Shown here piece after piece: positions 9,161-17,978 of a stretch of 64,000 nucleotides of DNA (its first letter is position 1; the number at the start of each line of letters is the position of its first letter). The DNA lies in assembly GCF_003570715.1 (NCBI RefSeq), contig NZ_QXXQ01000007.1, positions 124,001 through 188,000 of the forward strand, read 5' to 3'. The position numbers were made by a program, and so were the translations under genes. The notes under the pieces are model-generated. The model did not search any database and was not told where the DNA came from. It saw nothing but the letters and a program-made list of their open reading frames with translations. This stretch comes from Gemmobacter lutimaris (GTDB lineage: Bacteria > Pseudomonadota > Alphaproteobacteria > Rhodobacterales > Rhodobacteraceae).

Positions 9161-9439
9161 TCAGTCGCCGATTTCCTCGATGCGGAAATCGCGCAGGATG
9201 CCGCGTGTGGCTGCAAACCACGCACTTTCGCGGGTGCGGGCCTGATGGGCGTCAAAGGCCGCACGGTCGCGGAAGCTTTCCATCACCTCGAAAACGAAGG
9301 GATCGTCGGTTTCCGCGATCTCGAAGCTCAGACAGCCGGGCTCGGCCCGTGTCAACGCGACATGATCCGCGACATGCGCCTGCACGGCTGCGCGTTCGGT
9401 ATCGCTGACACAGACGAGTTGGCCCCGAAGACGGATCAT
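9161..9439 (-). CDS. ABM-domain (antibiotic biosynthesis monooxygenase-like, YgiN type) protein
   Basis: This 92-residue protein covers one ferredoxin-like ABM domain. The pattern [12 protein letters not shown]...[17 protein letters not shown] is the standard strand-helix arrangement with the conserved E-x-F/W-x-D/S-x-x-A-F-x-x-H signature. ABM proteins act as small dimeric monooxygenases or haem/quinone-related enzymes, and many have no known substrate. Its ATG overlaps the guaA stop (ATGA), so the two genes are translationally coupled. A functional connection to GMP synthesis is not obvious. Confidence 0.87.
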   Translation of the reverse strand: MIRLRGQLVCVSDTERAAVQAHVADHVALTRAEPGCLSFEIAETDDPFVFEVMESFRDRAAFDAHQARTRESAWFAATRGILRDFRIEEIGD

Positions 9440-10995
9440 TCCAGTTCGATCGTCCCTGGCGGTTTCGAGGTGCAGTCGTAGAACACCCGGTTCACGCCCT
9501 TGACCTCATTGATGATCCGCGTCGCAGTCTCGCCAAGGAAATCGTGGGTGAAGGGGTAGTAATCGGCGGTCATGCCGTCGACGCTGGTCACTGCGCGCAG
9601 GCCCACGGCGTAATCATAGGTGCGCCCGTCGCCCATCACGCCGACGGTGCGCATCGGCAGGATGGCGGCAAAGGCCTGCCAGATTTCATCGTAAAGCCCG
9701 TGCTTGCGGATCTGGTCGATATAGACCGCATCGGCGCGGCGCAGGATTTCCAGCTTCTCGCGGGTGATCTCGCCGGGGCAGCGGATGGCGAGGCCGGGGC
9801 CGGGGAAGGGGTGGCGGCCGATGAATTTGGCGGGCAGGCCGAGTTCACGACCCAACGCGCGCACTTCGTCCTTGAACAGTTCGCGCAGCGGCTCCACCAG
9901 CTTCATGCCCATTTTCTCGGGCAGGCCGCCGACATTGTGGTGAGATTTGATGGTGACCGAAGGGCCGCCACTGAACGACACCGATTCGATGACATCGGGG
10001 TAAAGCGTGCCTTGCGCAAGGAAATCGGCGCCGCCGATGGCCTTGGCATGTTTCTCGAACACTTCGATGAACAGCCGCCCGATGGTCTTCCGCTTCACCT
10101 CGGGGTCGGACACGCCGTCCAGCGCACCGAGGAAAAGGTCGGATTCGTCGGCATGGATCAGCGGCAGGTTATAGGCCTCGCGGAACATCGTCACGACTTC
10201 CTCGGCCTCGTTCAGCCGCATCAGCCCGTGATCGACGAAAACGCAGGTCAACTGCTCGCCAATGGCCTCGTGGATCAGAATCGCCGCGACAGAGCTGTCA
10301 ACTCCACCCGAAAGCGCGCAGATCACCTTGCGGTCGCCGACCTGATCGCGGATCTTCTGGATCGCGTCTTCGCGGTAGGAAGCCATGGTCCAGTCGCCGG
10401 TGAAGCCTGCAAGGCGCACGAAATTCTCGTAGAGTTTCGCACCCTTCGGGGTGTGATGCACCTCGGGGTGGAACTGCACGGCATAGAAGTTGCGCGACAC
10501 ATCGGCGGTGATGGCGAAGGGCGCGTTGGGCGAGGTGCCATAGACCTGAAAGCCCGGCGCGATCTTCGACACATGATCGCCGTGCGACATCCACACCTGT
10601 TCGGGGCCTTCCGCGAACCAGCCCTCCAGCAGCGGCAGCCGGTCGTCCGTCGGGGTAACCCTGGCGCGGCCGAATTCGGCGGTGCCATGGCCACCTTCGA
10701 CATGACCGCCAAGGCAGTGCATCATCACCTGCTGGCCATAGCAGATACCGAGGATCGGAACGCCAAGGTCGAACACGCCCGCCGGAGGCATCGGTGCGCC
10801 TTCGGCATAGACCGAGGCCGGGCCGCCCGAGAAGATCACCGCTTTGGGCGCGAAGTCTTTCAGGAAGGCCTCGTTCACGCGGTTGAACGGGTGGATTTCG
10901 CAATAGACTTTCAACTCGCGCAGGCGCCGCGCGATGAGCTGCGTGACCTGGCTGCCGAAGTCGATGATCAGGAGGCGTTGATGCGGATGTGTCAT
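9436..10995 (-). CDS. guaA: GMP synthase (glutamine-hydrolysing)
   Basis: GuaA converts XMP to GMP using ATP and glutamine. The 519-residue protein is full length. The N-terminal class I amidotransferase has the nucleophile Cys in GICYGQQ (about 85) and VQFHPEV (His/Glu, about 173-176). The PP-loop ATP pyrophosphatase motif is LSGGVDSS (about 227). The C-terminal dimerisation domain ends with KPPGTIELE. It is divergent from mttB across 255 bp and overlaps the downstream ABM gene by 4 bp. No guanine/xanthine riboswitch-like structure was recognised upstream. Confidence 0.98.
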   Translation of the reverse strand: MTHPHQRLLIIDFGSQVTQLIARRLRELKVYCEIHPFNRVNEAFLKDFAPKAVIFSGGPASVYAEGAPMPPAGVFDLGVPILGICYGQQVMMHCLGGHVEGGHGTAEFGRARVTPTDDRLPLLEGWFAEGPEQVWMSHGDHVSKIAPGFQVYGTSPNAPFAITADVSRNFYAVQFHPEVHHTPKGAKLYENFVRLAGFTGDWTMASYREDAIQKIRDQVGDRKVICALSGGVDSSVAAILIHEAIGEQLTCVFVDHGLMRLNEAEEVVTMFREAYNLPLIHADESDLFLGALDGVSDPEVKRKTIGRLFIEVFEKHAKAIGGADFLAQGTLYPDVIESVSFSGGPSVTIKSHHNVGGLPEKMGMKLVEPLRELFKDEVRALGRELGLPAKFIGRHPFPGPGLAIRCPGEITREKLEILRRADAVYIDQIRKHGLYDEIWQAFAAILPMRTVGVMGDGRTYDYAVGLRAVTSVDGMTADYYPFTHDFLGETATRIINEVKGVNRVFYDCTSKPPGTIELE

Positions 10996-11060
10996 GGCCG
11001 GGAATTAGCTTCGCAGGGCCAGAATCGCAAGGCGGAATCGCCTGTGACGGGTGGCGGAAC

Positions 11061-11110
11061 GCGGGGGTTTCACACCCCCGCACCCCCGTGGGATATTTGT
11101 GCCAAGATAA
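11061..11110. repeat. Intergenic hairpin and GATATTTG-type repeat between guaA and mttB
   Basis: In the guaA-mttB divergent gap a perfect 8-bp stem (GCGGGGGT, 5-nt loop, ACCCCCGC; 11061-11081) is followed by CCCCGTGGGATATTTGTGCC. The GATATTTG-x-CC core with GC-rich flank recurs twice as inverted arms at 59495-59579. This suggests a dispersed short intergenic repeat family rather than a gene-specific signal. No gene is seen in the rest of the 255-bp gap. Confidence 0.45.
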
Positions 11111-11250
11111 AGGGCGGTTGTCGGCGGGACGACAGGGCCGGATGTCGTTTTTGGGACGGATGCGACGCAAACGGGGGGCGGCCGGTCGCGGCTTGGCGGC
11201 ATATAGGGGCAAGATCGGCGCGCGGGGTCGCGCATTTCGGAGGTTTGGAC

Positions 11251-12801
11251 ATGAGCGATGTGGCAACGGCAGGGCGTCGGGCACGCGGCGGTGGCGGCGG
11301 GGCGGCGCGGCGCGCCGAGCGGACGGGGATCAGCTTTGACACCGCCCGCTTCATCGAGCGCAATATCCCGAATTTCGAGATCCTGAACGAGGAGGCGCTT
11401 CAGATCATCGAATGGAACGCCGAGACGGTTCTGGAAGAGATCGGCGTCAATTTCCTTGAAAACCCCGGTGCGCTTGCGCTGTGGAAAGCGGCGGGGGCAG
11501 ATGTGCGTGGCGAGCGCGTGCATATCCCGCGTGGCCTAGCCCGCAAACTCTGTGCCACCGCACCGCGCAGCTTTACCCAGCATGCCCGCAACCCGGCGCG
11601 CAATGTGGAAATCGGTGGCAAGTCGCTGGTGCTGGCGCCGGTCTACGGCCCGCCCTTCGTGCGGGACCGCGAAGGTGGCCGCCGCTATGCGACCATCGAG
11701 GATTTCCGCAACTTCGTGAAGCTGGGCTACATGTCCAAGTGGCTGCATCACAGCGGTGGCACGGTTTGCGAACCGACCGATGTGGCGGTGAACAAGCGCC
11801 ACCTCGACATGCTGCACGCCCATATGACGCTGTCCGACAAGCCCTTCATGGGATCGGTCACCGAGCCGGTGCGCGCGGCGGATTCGGTCGAGATGGCGAA
11901 GATCCTGTTCGGGTCGGATTTCGTTGACCAGAACACGGTGATGACCAGCCTCATCAACATCAACAGCCCGCTGACCTTTGACAGCGTGATGATGGGGGCG
12001 CTGGAAGTCTATGCCAAGGCCGGGCAGGCCGCGATCATCTCGCCCTTCATCGTGGGCGGGGCCATGGCGCCGGTGACGGTGGCGGGCACGCTGACACAGG
12101 TTCTGGCCGAGGTTCTGGCCGGTGTGGCCTATAGCCAGCTCATCCGTCCCGGCGCGCCGGTGATTTTCGGGGCCTTCGTGACCTCGATCGACATGAACTC
12201 GGGCGCACCGACCTTTGGCACGCCGGAAGCGGCGCATATCACCTATGGCGCCGGGCAACTGGCGCGGCGTCTGGGGCTGCCCTACCGTTCGGGCGGGTCG
12301 TTCTGTGGCTCGAAACTGCCGGATGCGCAGGCGGCTTACGAGACCTCGAACAGCCTGAACATGGCGCTGCTGGCAGGTGTGAACTTCATGCTGCACGCCT
12401 GCGGCTGGCTGGAGGGCGGTCTGGTGTCCAGCTACGAGAAATTCGTGATGGATGCCGACCAGCTTGGCACGCTGCACCATCTGGCGAAGGGCGTCTCGGT
12501 GGACGAGAACGGGCAGGGGATGGATGCCATCCGCGAGGTTGGCCCCGGCGGCCATTACCTTGGCTGTGCCCATACCCAGGCGAATTTCAAGAGCGCGTTC
12601 TGGCGCTCGGACCTGCTGGACTACAAGCCGTTCGAGACCTGGGACGAGGAAGGTGCGCGCGATACCGAGCAACTGGCCTCGGAACGGGTGAAGAAACTTC
12701 TGGGCGATTATCAGGCCCCGGCGCTGGACGAGGGCATCCGCGAGGCGCTGGATGCCTATGTCGCGCAGAAGAAGGCGGCAGAGCCGGACGCTTTCATCTG
12801 A
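11251..12801 (+). CDS. Trimethylamine methyltransferase (MttB)-family protein, non-pyrrolysine type
   Basis: This 516-residue protein belongs to the MttB superfamily of methyltransferases, which move methyl groups from quaternary or tertiary amines to a corrinoid protein. The TIM-barrel core is recognisable (segments SKWLHHSGGTVCEPTD and GSKLPDAQAAYETSN). The gene has no in-frame TAG, so it is not a pyrrolysine enzyme; such members include glycine-betaine methyltransferases. The start at 11251 has CGGAGG 7 nt upstream. An open frame continues upstream to 9544 but is only the antisense of guaA. No corrinoid protein or reactivase gene is adjacent. The N-terminus is Gly/Arg-rich and probably disordered. 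The substrate is unknown. Confidence 0.88.
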   Translation: MSDVATAGRRARGGGGGAARRAERTGISFDTARFIERNIPNFEILNEEALQIIEWNAETVLEEIGVNFLENPGALALWKAAGADVRGERVHIPRGLARKLCATAPRSFTQHARNPARNVEIGGKSLVLAPVYGPPFVRDREGGRRYATIEDFRNFVKLGYMSKWLHHSGGTVCEPTDVAVNKRHLDMLHAHMTLSDKPFMGSVTEPVRAADSVEMAKILFGSDFVDQNTVMTSLININSPLTFDSVMMGALEVYAKAGQAAIISPFIVGGAMAPVTVAGTLTQVLAEVLAGVAYSQLIRPGAPVIFGAFVTSIDMNSGAPTFGTPEAAHITYGAGQLARRLGLPYRSGGSFCGSKLPDAQAAYETSNSLNMALLAGVNFMLHACGWLEGGLVSSYEKFVMDADQLGTLHHLAKGVSVDENGQGMDAIREVGPGGHYLGCAHTQANFKSAFWRSDLLDYKPFETWDEEGARDTEQLASERVKKLLGDYQAPALDEGIREALDAYVAQKKAAEPDAFI

Positions 12802-12823
12802 TCGTTACGAAACGTGAAACGAT

Positions 12824-12854
12824 AAAGGGCCGCCCTGCACCGGGCGGCCCTTTT
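12824..12854 (+). terminator. Intrinsic terminator after mttB (possibly bidirectional)
   Basis: A 9-bp GC stem (GGGCCGCCC with GGGCGGCCC) flanked by AAA and TTTT lies 22 bp after the mttB stop. On the minus strand it is also followed by TTTA, so it may serve the convergent DUF6477 gene. Confidence 0.85.
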
Positions 12855-12870
12855 GCTATCCTGCGGCCGG

Positions 12871-13164
12871 TCAGAGCGATTGTTGCGGACGCGGCAACAG
12901 GTGCAGTTCCGACATCAGCGCAATCAACACCTCGATATGCTGGTTCAACGAATAGCTCGCATCCCCTGCGCGGCGGATGGCTTCCAGCCGTTCTTCCTCG
13001 TCGATCAGCCGCGGCAGGGTTTTTTCGGGTCCAAGCGGCCGGTCTTGCCGCAACAACCGCTTCAGATCACGGTCGCGGCGGTAATCGGCCATGCCGTAGC
13101 GGGCGGCGCGGATCAGAAGGCGCGGGCGGCGCAGGTCGGCAAGCAGGGCGCGGAAATCGGTCAT
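12871..13164 (-). CDS. Small DUF6477-type protein
   Basis: This is a 97-residue, Arg/Leu-rich soluble protein with no signal or membrane segment. The sequence pattern (MTDFRALLADLRRPRLLIRA ... YSLNQHIEVLIALM) matches what I know as the DUF6477 family of Rhodobacterales. The start at 13164 has GGGAG 6 nt upstream; a longer frame to 13275 is not supported by a ribosome site. It is divergent from the DUF6456 gene across 230 bp, and the two families are often neighbours in this group. No function is established. A role linked to the neighbouring DNA-binding protein is inference only. Confidence 0.75.
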   Translation of the reverse strand: MTDFRALLADLRRPRLLIRAARYGMADYRRDRDLKRLLRQDRPLGPEKTLPRLIDEEERLEAIRRAGDASYSLNQHIEVLIALMSELHLLPRPQQSL

Positions 13165-13307
13165 GGCAGTCTCCCGTGTTCGATTTGGAAACAATTGCAT
13201 GACGCAACCCAGCGTTGCGCTGCCGTCGATTTCACCGCACGGAACCGGCAGTTTTTGTTCATGTATTGTAAACAATTATGGCTCACATCCCGGCGTTGGC
13301 GCTTTTG

Positions 13308-13322
13308 TTAACGAACGGGTAA
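13308..13322. promoter_or_regulatory. CtrA-like half-matched site in the DUF6477/DUF6456 divergent promoter region
   Basis: The sequence TTAA-7 nt-GTAA matches the alphaproteobacterial CtrA consensus TTAA-N7-TTAA at seven of eight defined positions. It lies 73 bp before the DUF6456 start, in an AT-rich gap that also holds the perfect palindrome ATTGT-AA-ACAAT at 13265-13276. The match is short and may be chance. Confidence 0.3.
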
Positions 13323-13394
13323 CCAAAGCCACCCACGGTTGCATTTGTCCAAGAACGGGGCAGGTGGCCGGGGGCAGGCCACAGGACGAAGAGC

Positions 13395-14498
13395 ATGGAA
13401 CCGAACCTGAGCGCCGATTTCACCCTTCCCGCCTGGCTGCCGGATGCCGTGCGGCTTTATCTGGATCATACCGAGGACGGGTTGTCGCTGCGCGAACTGG
13501 CGCGGCGCGAGGGGCTGGCGGCCTCGACCGTCATGCGGCAGGTGCGCCGCTACGAGGCGCGGCGCGACGATCCGCTGGTGGACGAGGCGCTGGCCGCGCT
13601 GGCAAGGGCGCAGGGGGCAGGTTCCGCGGCACAGCCCCCCGACAGAAAGGACGCCCCCGGAATGACAGCCCCGATCCGCCTGACCCCCGTGACACTGGAT
13701 GAAGCCGGGATCGACCGCGAGGCGCGGCGCGTTTTGCGCCGCATGGCGGAGCCCGGCGCCGTCATGGCCATCGCCCCCGAGATGCAGAAGGCCGCCGTGC
13801 TGCGCACCGGCAGCGACGGGCGTATGGTGCAGACCGCCGTTCTGGACCGGGCAGTGGCGCAGGCCTTCGCGCTGAAGGACTGGATTGCGGTGCGCAAGCA
13901 GGGACGGCTGACCAGCTACGAGATCACGGCGCCGGGACGGGCGGCCCTGAAACGGTTGGTGGAGGAGGAAGACCGCCGCCGGCAAGCCCATCATGGTGCT
14001 TTCGGCACAACCGAGGCAGGGGCGGCCGATCCGGCAGAGACGGATCCCGCGGCATCGGCGCGGCGGCTGCGCTATACGCTGACCGAAAGCCCGGTGGCGG
14101 TTCTGGCGCGTCGGCGCGACAAGGACGGCCGTGCTTTTCTGGAACCTGAACTGGTGCAGGCGGCGGAACGGCTGCGCGAGGATTTCGAACTGGCGCAGAT
14201 CGGGCCGCGGGTGACGCAGAACTGGGACGGGTTTGTGACCGGGGTGGCCGCCGCTATTGACATGAAGGGCGCCCCCTCTGACGCCCGGGATCGGGTGGCG
14301 CTGGCCCTGCGCGATCTGGGGCCGGGGTTGGGCGATGTGGCGCTGCGGGTCTGCTGTTATCTGGAAGGTCTTGAGGTTGCCGAAAGGCGCATGGGCTGGG
14401 CTGCGCGTTCGGGCAAGATCGTGCTCAGGATCGCCTTGCAACGGTTGCGGCGCCACTATGACGAAACATATGGGCGCGCCGGCCCGCTGATCGGGTGA
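13395..14498 (+). CDS. DUF6456 domain-containing helix-turn-helix protein
   Basis: This 367-residue protein begins with a probable helix-turn-helix (LSLRELARREGLAASTVMRQ, about 36-55). A linker and a central winged-helix-like segment (LKDWIAVRKQGRLTSYEIT) follow. The C-terminal DUF6456 domain (about 225-367) contains VTQNWDGFV and ends in a basic helix (GKIVLRIALQRLRRHYD) resembling a sigma-factor-like DNA-binding helix. It is probably a cytoplasmic transcriptional regulator. It is divergent from the DUF6477 gene and convergent with aqpZ. The targets are unknown. Confidence 0.78.
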   Translation: MEPNLSADFTLPAWLPDAVRLYLDHTEDGLSLRELARREGLAASTVMRQVRRYEARRDDPLVDEALAALARAQGAGSAAQPPDRKDAPGMTAPIRLTPVTLDEAGIDREARRVLRRMAEPGAVMAIAPEMQKAAVLRTGSDGRMVQTAVLDRAVAQAFALKDWIAVRKQGRLTSYEITAPGRAALKRLVEEEDRRRQAHHGAFGTTEAGAADPAETDPAASARRLRYTLTESPVAVLARRRDKDGRAFLEPELVQAAERLREDFELAQIGPRVTQNWDGFVTGVAAAIDMKGAPSDARDRVALALRDLGPGLGDVALRVCCYLEGLEVAERRMGWAARSGKIVLRIALQRLRRHYDETYGRAGPLIG

Positions 14499-14499
14499 C

Positions 14500-14521
14500 G
14501 GCGGCCCCGCGAAGGGCCGCC
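14500..14521. terminator. GC hairpin between convergent DUF6456 and aqpZ genes
   Basis: A perfect 8-bp stem (GGCGGCCC, CGCGAA loop, GGGCCGCC) starts 2 bp after the DUF6456 stop and 11 bp before the aqpZ stop. Neither strand has a T-tract, so intrinsic termination is uncertain. It may simply protect the 3' ends. Confidence 0.4.
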
Positions 14522-14531
14522 CCTGTAACTC

Positions 14532-15212
14532 TCAGGCGCGGGTAAAGCCAAGCGCGTTGACGATGCCCGCCAGTGCACCGCCCGCCAGCGGCGCCACGAT
14601 GAACACCCACAGATCCGCCAGCGCCTTGCCTCCGACAAACAGGGCGGGGGCAAGGCTGCGGGCCGGGTTGACCGACACGCCGGTCACATTGATGCCGACC
14701 AGATGGATGCCCGTCAGGGTGAGCCCGATGGCCAGACCCGCAAAGCCGGCGACCGAGCCGGGGCCAGTGACGCCAAGGATGACGGTGACGAAGATGAAGG
14801 TCATCACGAATTCAAAGACCAGCGCGGCGCCAAGGCTGTATTCGCCAAGATAGCCTGTGCCGTATCCGTTCTGGCCCAGACCATCGACCGCAACGGAATA
14901 TTCGGCCCGGCCGCTGGCGATGATGTAAAGGATGGCGGCGCCGATGATCGCGCCAAGGATCTGCGCTGCGACATGGCCGACGAAGGCGCCGACCTGCATG
15001 CGCCCCGCCATCACCATCCCCAGCGACACCGCCGGGTTGAGATGCGCGCCGGAAATCGCCCCGATCCCGTAGGCCGCCGCCACGATGGACAGCCCGAAGG
15101 CCAGCGCGATTCCCATCATTCCGATATGATCGCCCATCAGAACGGCCGAACCGCAGCCGAACAGGACAAGGACCATGGTGCCGAACGCCTCGGCAACGAT
15201 TTTCTTGGGCAT
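14532..15212 (-). CDS. aqpZ: Aquaporin Z-type water channel
   Basis: This 226-residue inner-membrane channel has six helices and both NPA boxes, HLNPAVS in the first half and SVNPARS in the second. The NPARS box and its flanks fit water-selective AqpZ more than glycerol facilitators. The ATG at 15212 has GGAGG 5 nt upstream; a GTG at 15224 would overlap that site. It is a single gene divergent from lipA. The promoter-proximal gap contains a 7-bp inverted repeat (GGCTGAC...GTCAGCC) that could be an operator. Confidence 0.93.
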   Translation of the reverse strand: MPKKIVAEAFGTMVLVLFGCGSAVLMGDHIGMMGIALAFGLSIVAAAYGIGAISGAHLNPAVSLGMVMAGRMQVGAFVGHVAAQILGAIIGAAILYIIASGRAEYSVAVDGLGQNGYGTGYLGEYSLGAALVFEFVMTFIFVTVILGVTGPGSVAGFAGLAIGLTLTGIHLVGINVTGVSVNPARSLAPALFVGGKALADLWVFIVAPLAGGALAGIVNALGFTRA

Positions 15213-15317
15213 GACTGCCTCCACTGTTTACAATCCCTCAGGGGCTGACGGCATGTTGTCAGCCCGTGCCAAAAGGCTTATGTCCGGTGACACGCGGCCG
15301 TCAGGGGGAAAAATCCG

Positions 15318-16268
15318 ATGCGCGACCTCAAGCTTCCCGATCAGCGCCACCCGGAAAAGGCGCACCGCCCCGATCAGGAGCAGCCGAAGAAACCTTCGTG
15401 GATCCGGGTCAAGGCACCCACCTCGCAGGGCTACAAGGATACCCGCGACATCCTGAAGTCGAACAAGCTGGTCACGGTCTGCGAGGAAGCAGGCTGCCCC
15501 AATGTCGGCGAATGCTGGAGCGCGGGTCACGCCACCATGATGATCATGGGTGACATCTGCACCCGCGGATGCAGCTTCTGCAATGTGGCGACCGGCCGCC
15601 CCGATGCGCTGGATGTGTTCGAACCCGGTCGCGTGGCCCATGCGGTGCAGACGCTGGGCCTGAAACATGTGGTCATCACAAGCGTGGACCGTGACGATCT
15701 GGCCGATGGCGGGGCGGAGCATTTCGCCCAGACCATCCGCGCCATCCGCCATCGCGCGCCGGATACCACGATCGAAATCCTCACCCCGGACTTCCTGAAA
15801 TGCGACGCAAGCGCGCTGGAGGTCGTGGTCGCGGCCAAGCCCGATGTCTTCAACCACAACCTTGAAACCGTGCCGGGCCTTTACCCGACGGTGCGGCCGG
15901 GCGCGCGCTATTTCCATTCGCTGCGGCTGTTGCAGCGGGTAAAGGAGATGGACCCGACCATTTTCACCAAATCCGGCATCATGGTGGGCCTTGGGGAAGA
16001 TGCACAGGGTGTGCGGCAGGTGATGGATGACATGCGTTCGGCTGATGTCGATTTCCTGACCATCGGGCAATATCTGCAACCGACGCCGAAACATCACCGG
16101 GTGGACCGTTTCGTCACACCCGAGGAATTCGCGGCTTACGAAAAGGCGGCCTTCGGCAAAGGGTTTTTGATGGTGTCGGCCACGCCGCTCACCCGGTCGA
16201 GCTATCACGCCGGTGACGATTTCGCCCGACTGCGCGCGGCGCGGCTGGCGAAGCTCGGTCAGGCCTGA
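15318..16268 (+). CDS. lipA: Lipoyl synthase (radical SAM)
   Basis: LipA inserts two sulphurs into protein-bound octanoyl groups to make lipoyl cofactor. The 316-residue protein has the auxiliary-cluster cysteines C55, C60 and C66 ([12 protein letters not shown]) and the radical-SAM cluster C81, C85, C88 (CTRGCSFC). The C-terminal RSSYH segment holds the serine that ligates the auxiliary cluster. The sequence is complete and ordinary. It is divergent from aqpZ and convergent with the cytochrome c gene. A lipB is not in the window. Confidence 0.98.
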   Translation: MRDLKLPDQRHPEKAHRPDQEQPKKPSWIRVKAPTSQGYKDTRDILKSNKLVTVCEEAGCPNVGECWSAGHATMMIMGDICTRGCSFCNVATGRPDALDVFEPGRVAHAVQTLGLKHVVITSVDRDDLADGGAEHFAQTIRAIRHRAPDTTIEILTPDFLKCDASALEVVVAAKPDVFNHNLETVPGLYPTVRPGARYFHSLRLLQRVKEMDPTIFTKSGIMVGLGEDAQGVRQVMDDMRSADVDFLTIGQYLQPTPKHHRVDRFVTPEEFAAYEKAAFGKGFLMVSATPLTRSSYHAGDDFARLRAARLAKLGQA

Positions 16269-16292
16269 TCGGCATGCGACAGCGGGGCCGGG

Positions 16293-16320
16293 GCCAAAAT
16301 TCTTGCTCAAGAATTTTGGC
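16293..16320. repeat. Perfect 12-bp palindrome between lipA and the cytochrome c gene
   Basis: GCCAAAATTCTT is followed by a 4-nt GCTC loop and its exact complement AAGAATTTTGGC. It sits in the 73-bp gap between convergent genes. The AT-rich stem without a T-tract is unlike a standard terminator. From memory, near-identical palindromes recur between genes in Rhodobacterales genomes. It may act as a bidirectional 3'-end structure. Confidence 0.7.
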
Positions 16321-16341
16321 GCCCTCCTCCGGCCGCGCGCC

Positions 16342-17229
16342 TCATTCCGAGGCGGGCACTTTCTTCAGATAGGCCGCGACCGCCTGACGGTCGCTGTCCG
16401 GCAACTGGCTCATGTTTTCCACCACATGCGCCATATGGCCACCCACGCTGTCGAATTCCGGCGTGAAGCCCGAAGTCAGGTATTCGACGATCTCACCCTC
16501 ACTCCACCCCAGTTTTGCGGGTGTGATATTGGGAATCGTGCCTTGCCCGGAGGGGTTGGGCGCCCCCGCCAGCCAGCGGCCACGTTCAAGCCCGCCCAGC
16601 AGGTTGCGCGGCGTGTGGCATTCGCCGCAATGCGCCAGCGCCTCGGCGATATAGCGGCCACGGGTTTCGGTTTCGCTGAGCGTGCCGTCGATCACCCAGT
16701 CGTCGCGCAGGAACAAAAGCTTCCAGCCGCCAAGGCTGCGCCGGATGTTGAAGGGAAAGCCCACCTCATGCGGCAGGCTGGGCGTGGCATCGGGCGGCAA
16801 CGTATCCATGAAGGCTTTCAGATCGGCCAGATCCTGCATCGTCATCTTGTTGAAGGCACTGTAGGGGAAGGCGGGGTAATAATGTTCGCCCTCGGGCGAC
16901 ACGCCGCGCATCACCGCATTGCCGAACTGCGCCAGCGTCCAGCCGCCGATTCCATGGGTCGGATCGGGCGAAATATTGGGCGCGAGGAAGGTGCCGAAGG
17001 GCGAGGCAAAGCGCTGACCGCCGCCAAGCACGCGCTGCGCCTCACCTTCCGCCCCCGGTGCCATATGGCACGACGCGCAACCGGCGGCGGTGAACACCTG
17101 TTCGCCATGGGCGGTATCGCCGGTCAGCCCGGAAAAAGCGCTGTCGGGCATGGGCTTCGGCGCAGTCAGCCACCAGCCCACACCGGCGGCGACAATTGCG
17201 AGGGCGGCAAGGCTGGGCAACAGACGCAT
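16342..17229 (-). CDS. Dihaem cytochrome c, membrane-anchored or periplasmic
   Basis: This 295-residue protein has an N-terminal hydrophobic export signal or anchor (residues 2-22) and two haem c sites, CASCH (51-55) and CGECH (201-205). This is the two-domain layout of the small subunit of alcohol/aldehyde/gluconate dehydrogenases and related electron-transfer dihaem proteins. The likely distal ligands are in the Met-rich segments after each site. The ATG at 17229 has AAGGAG 7 nt upstream; the longer frame to 17286 lacks support. No dehydrogenase subunit is adjacent, so its partner is unknown. It may be cotranscribed with the upstream hpt-mug genes (85-bp gap). Confidence 0.92.
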   Translation of the reverse strand: MRLLPSLAALAIVAAGVGWWLTAPKPMPDSAFSGLTGDTAHGEQVFTAAGCASCHMAPGAEGEAQRVLGGGQRFASPFGTFLAPNISPDPTHGIGGWTLAQFGNAVMRGVSPEGEHYYPAFPYSAFNKMTMQDLADLKAFMDTLPPDATPSLPHEVGFPFNIRRSLGGWKLLFLRDDWVIDGTLSETETRGRYIAEALAHCGECHTPRNLLGGLERGRWLAGAPNPSGQGTIPNITPAKLGWSEGEIVEYLTSGFTPEFDSVGGHMAHVVENMSQLPDSDRQAVAAYLKKVPASE

Positions 17230-17313
17230 CGGGCTCTCCTTCATCCGGGCTTCGGCCATGCTAGCGCGAATCCACGGGGTGGGCACCCTGTCCTGCCGGT
17301 CACGCCTGCGTGA

Positions 17314-17487
17314 TCAGGGCATGCGCGGAATTTTCTGCGTCGTCAGCCAGTCGGGCCAGCCCCAGACCCATTCAATCCCGGCCAGCACCAGACAGGCGGC
17401 AATCACCCCCAGAACCAGTTTCACCTGCTTCTCTGACGGCGGGTTGCGGGCCCAGCGGGCCATGCGCAGCAGCCAGTGCATGTTCAT
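17314..17487 (-). CDS. Small single-span membrane protein (57 aa), unknown
   Basis: The product is 57 residues with a basic N-terminus (LLRMARWARNPPSEKQ), one clear membrane helix (about 22-42) and a Trp-rich juxtamembrane segment (WVWGWPDW). The ATG at 17487 overlaps the stop of the upstream glycosylase gene (ATGA), so it is translationally coupled; an earlier in-frame Met would sit deep in that gene. The positive-inside pattern suggests N-in/C-out topology. I do not know its function. The coupling argues that it is a real gene. Confidence 0.75.
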   Translation of the reverse strand: MNMHWLLRMARWARNPPSEKQVKLVLGVIAACLVLAGIEWVWGWPDWLTTQKIPRMP

Positions 17488-17978
17488 CCGCGTGTTTCCT
17501 CTGCCAAGGAGTGCCATGGTGCCGCACTGAAATGGCTTTTCGCAAGGGCCGAGGGAGATGGCAAAGCGAAAAGCCGGATACCTGGCAGGCGCGGATCATC
17601 CACCTGGTCGCCCGCAGCGGCCTCGGGCCGGTTCAGTGCCAAGCGGGCAGCGGTCAGGCTGGTGAAGGCAAGAACGGCGGGCCGAACATTGTTGATCTTT
17701 TCGAATAAGGACACCGGATCATAGCTTTGCGCAGGAATTCTCGCATCAGGTCCGAAGGCGGTCTTCGCCAGATCGGTCAGGCCGTGGCCGAAATCTGGCA
17801 AAAGGTGGTCCTCGTCAGGACGCAACCGGCGTGGCGTCAGGCCGGTTTCATGCAGCAATGGCCAGAAGCGGTTTCCGGGCCCGGCATAGTAATGCCCGCG
17901 CCGGGCCGAGGCGGTTCCGGCGGCGGTGCCGCAGAACACGATCCGCAGACCGGGGCGCAGGTAATCCGGCAGGATCAT
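17484..17978 (-). CDS. mug: Mismatch-specific (G:T/U) DNA glycosylase, Mug type
   Basis: This 164-residue protein belongs to the Mug/TDG branch of the uracil-DNA glycosylase superfamily. Motif 1 is [19 protein letters not shown], and [13 protein letters not shown] forms the next conserved block. The C-terminal LPSPSALAK corresponds to the intercalation motif (NPSG in E. coli Mug). It removes uracil or related bases opposite G. The start overlaps the hpt stop and its stop overlaps the small membrane gene, forming an hpt-mug-small protein operon. In motif 1 the Asn that Mug uses to activate water is replaced (GTAAG), which may alter its activity. Confidence 0.87.
   Translation of the reverse strand: MILPDYLRPGLRIVFCGTAAGTASARRGHYYAGPGNRFWPLLHETGLTPRRLRPDEDHLLPDFGHGLTDLAKTAFGPDARIPAQSYDPVSLFEKINNVRPAVLAFTSLTAARLALNRPEAAAGDQVDDPRLPGIRLFALPSPSALAKSHFSAAPWHSLAEETRG

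Noticed and set aside
9544-11250. Long N-terminal extension in frame with the MttB-family gene
   Set aside because: It is the antisense of guaA; the ATG at 11251 has a good ribosome site and fits the family N-terminus.
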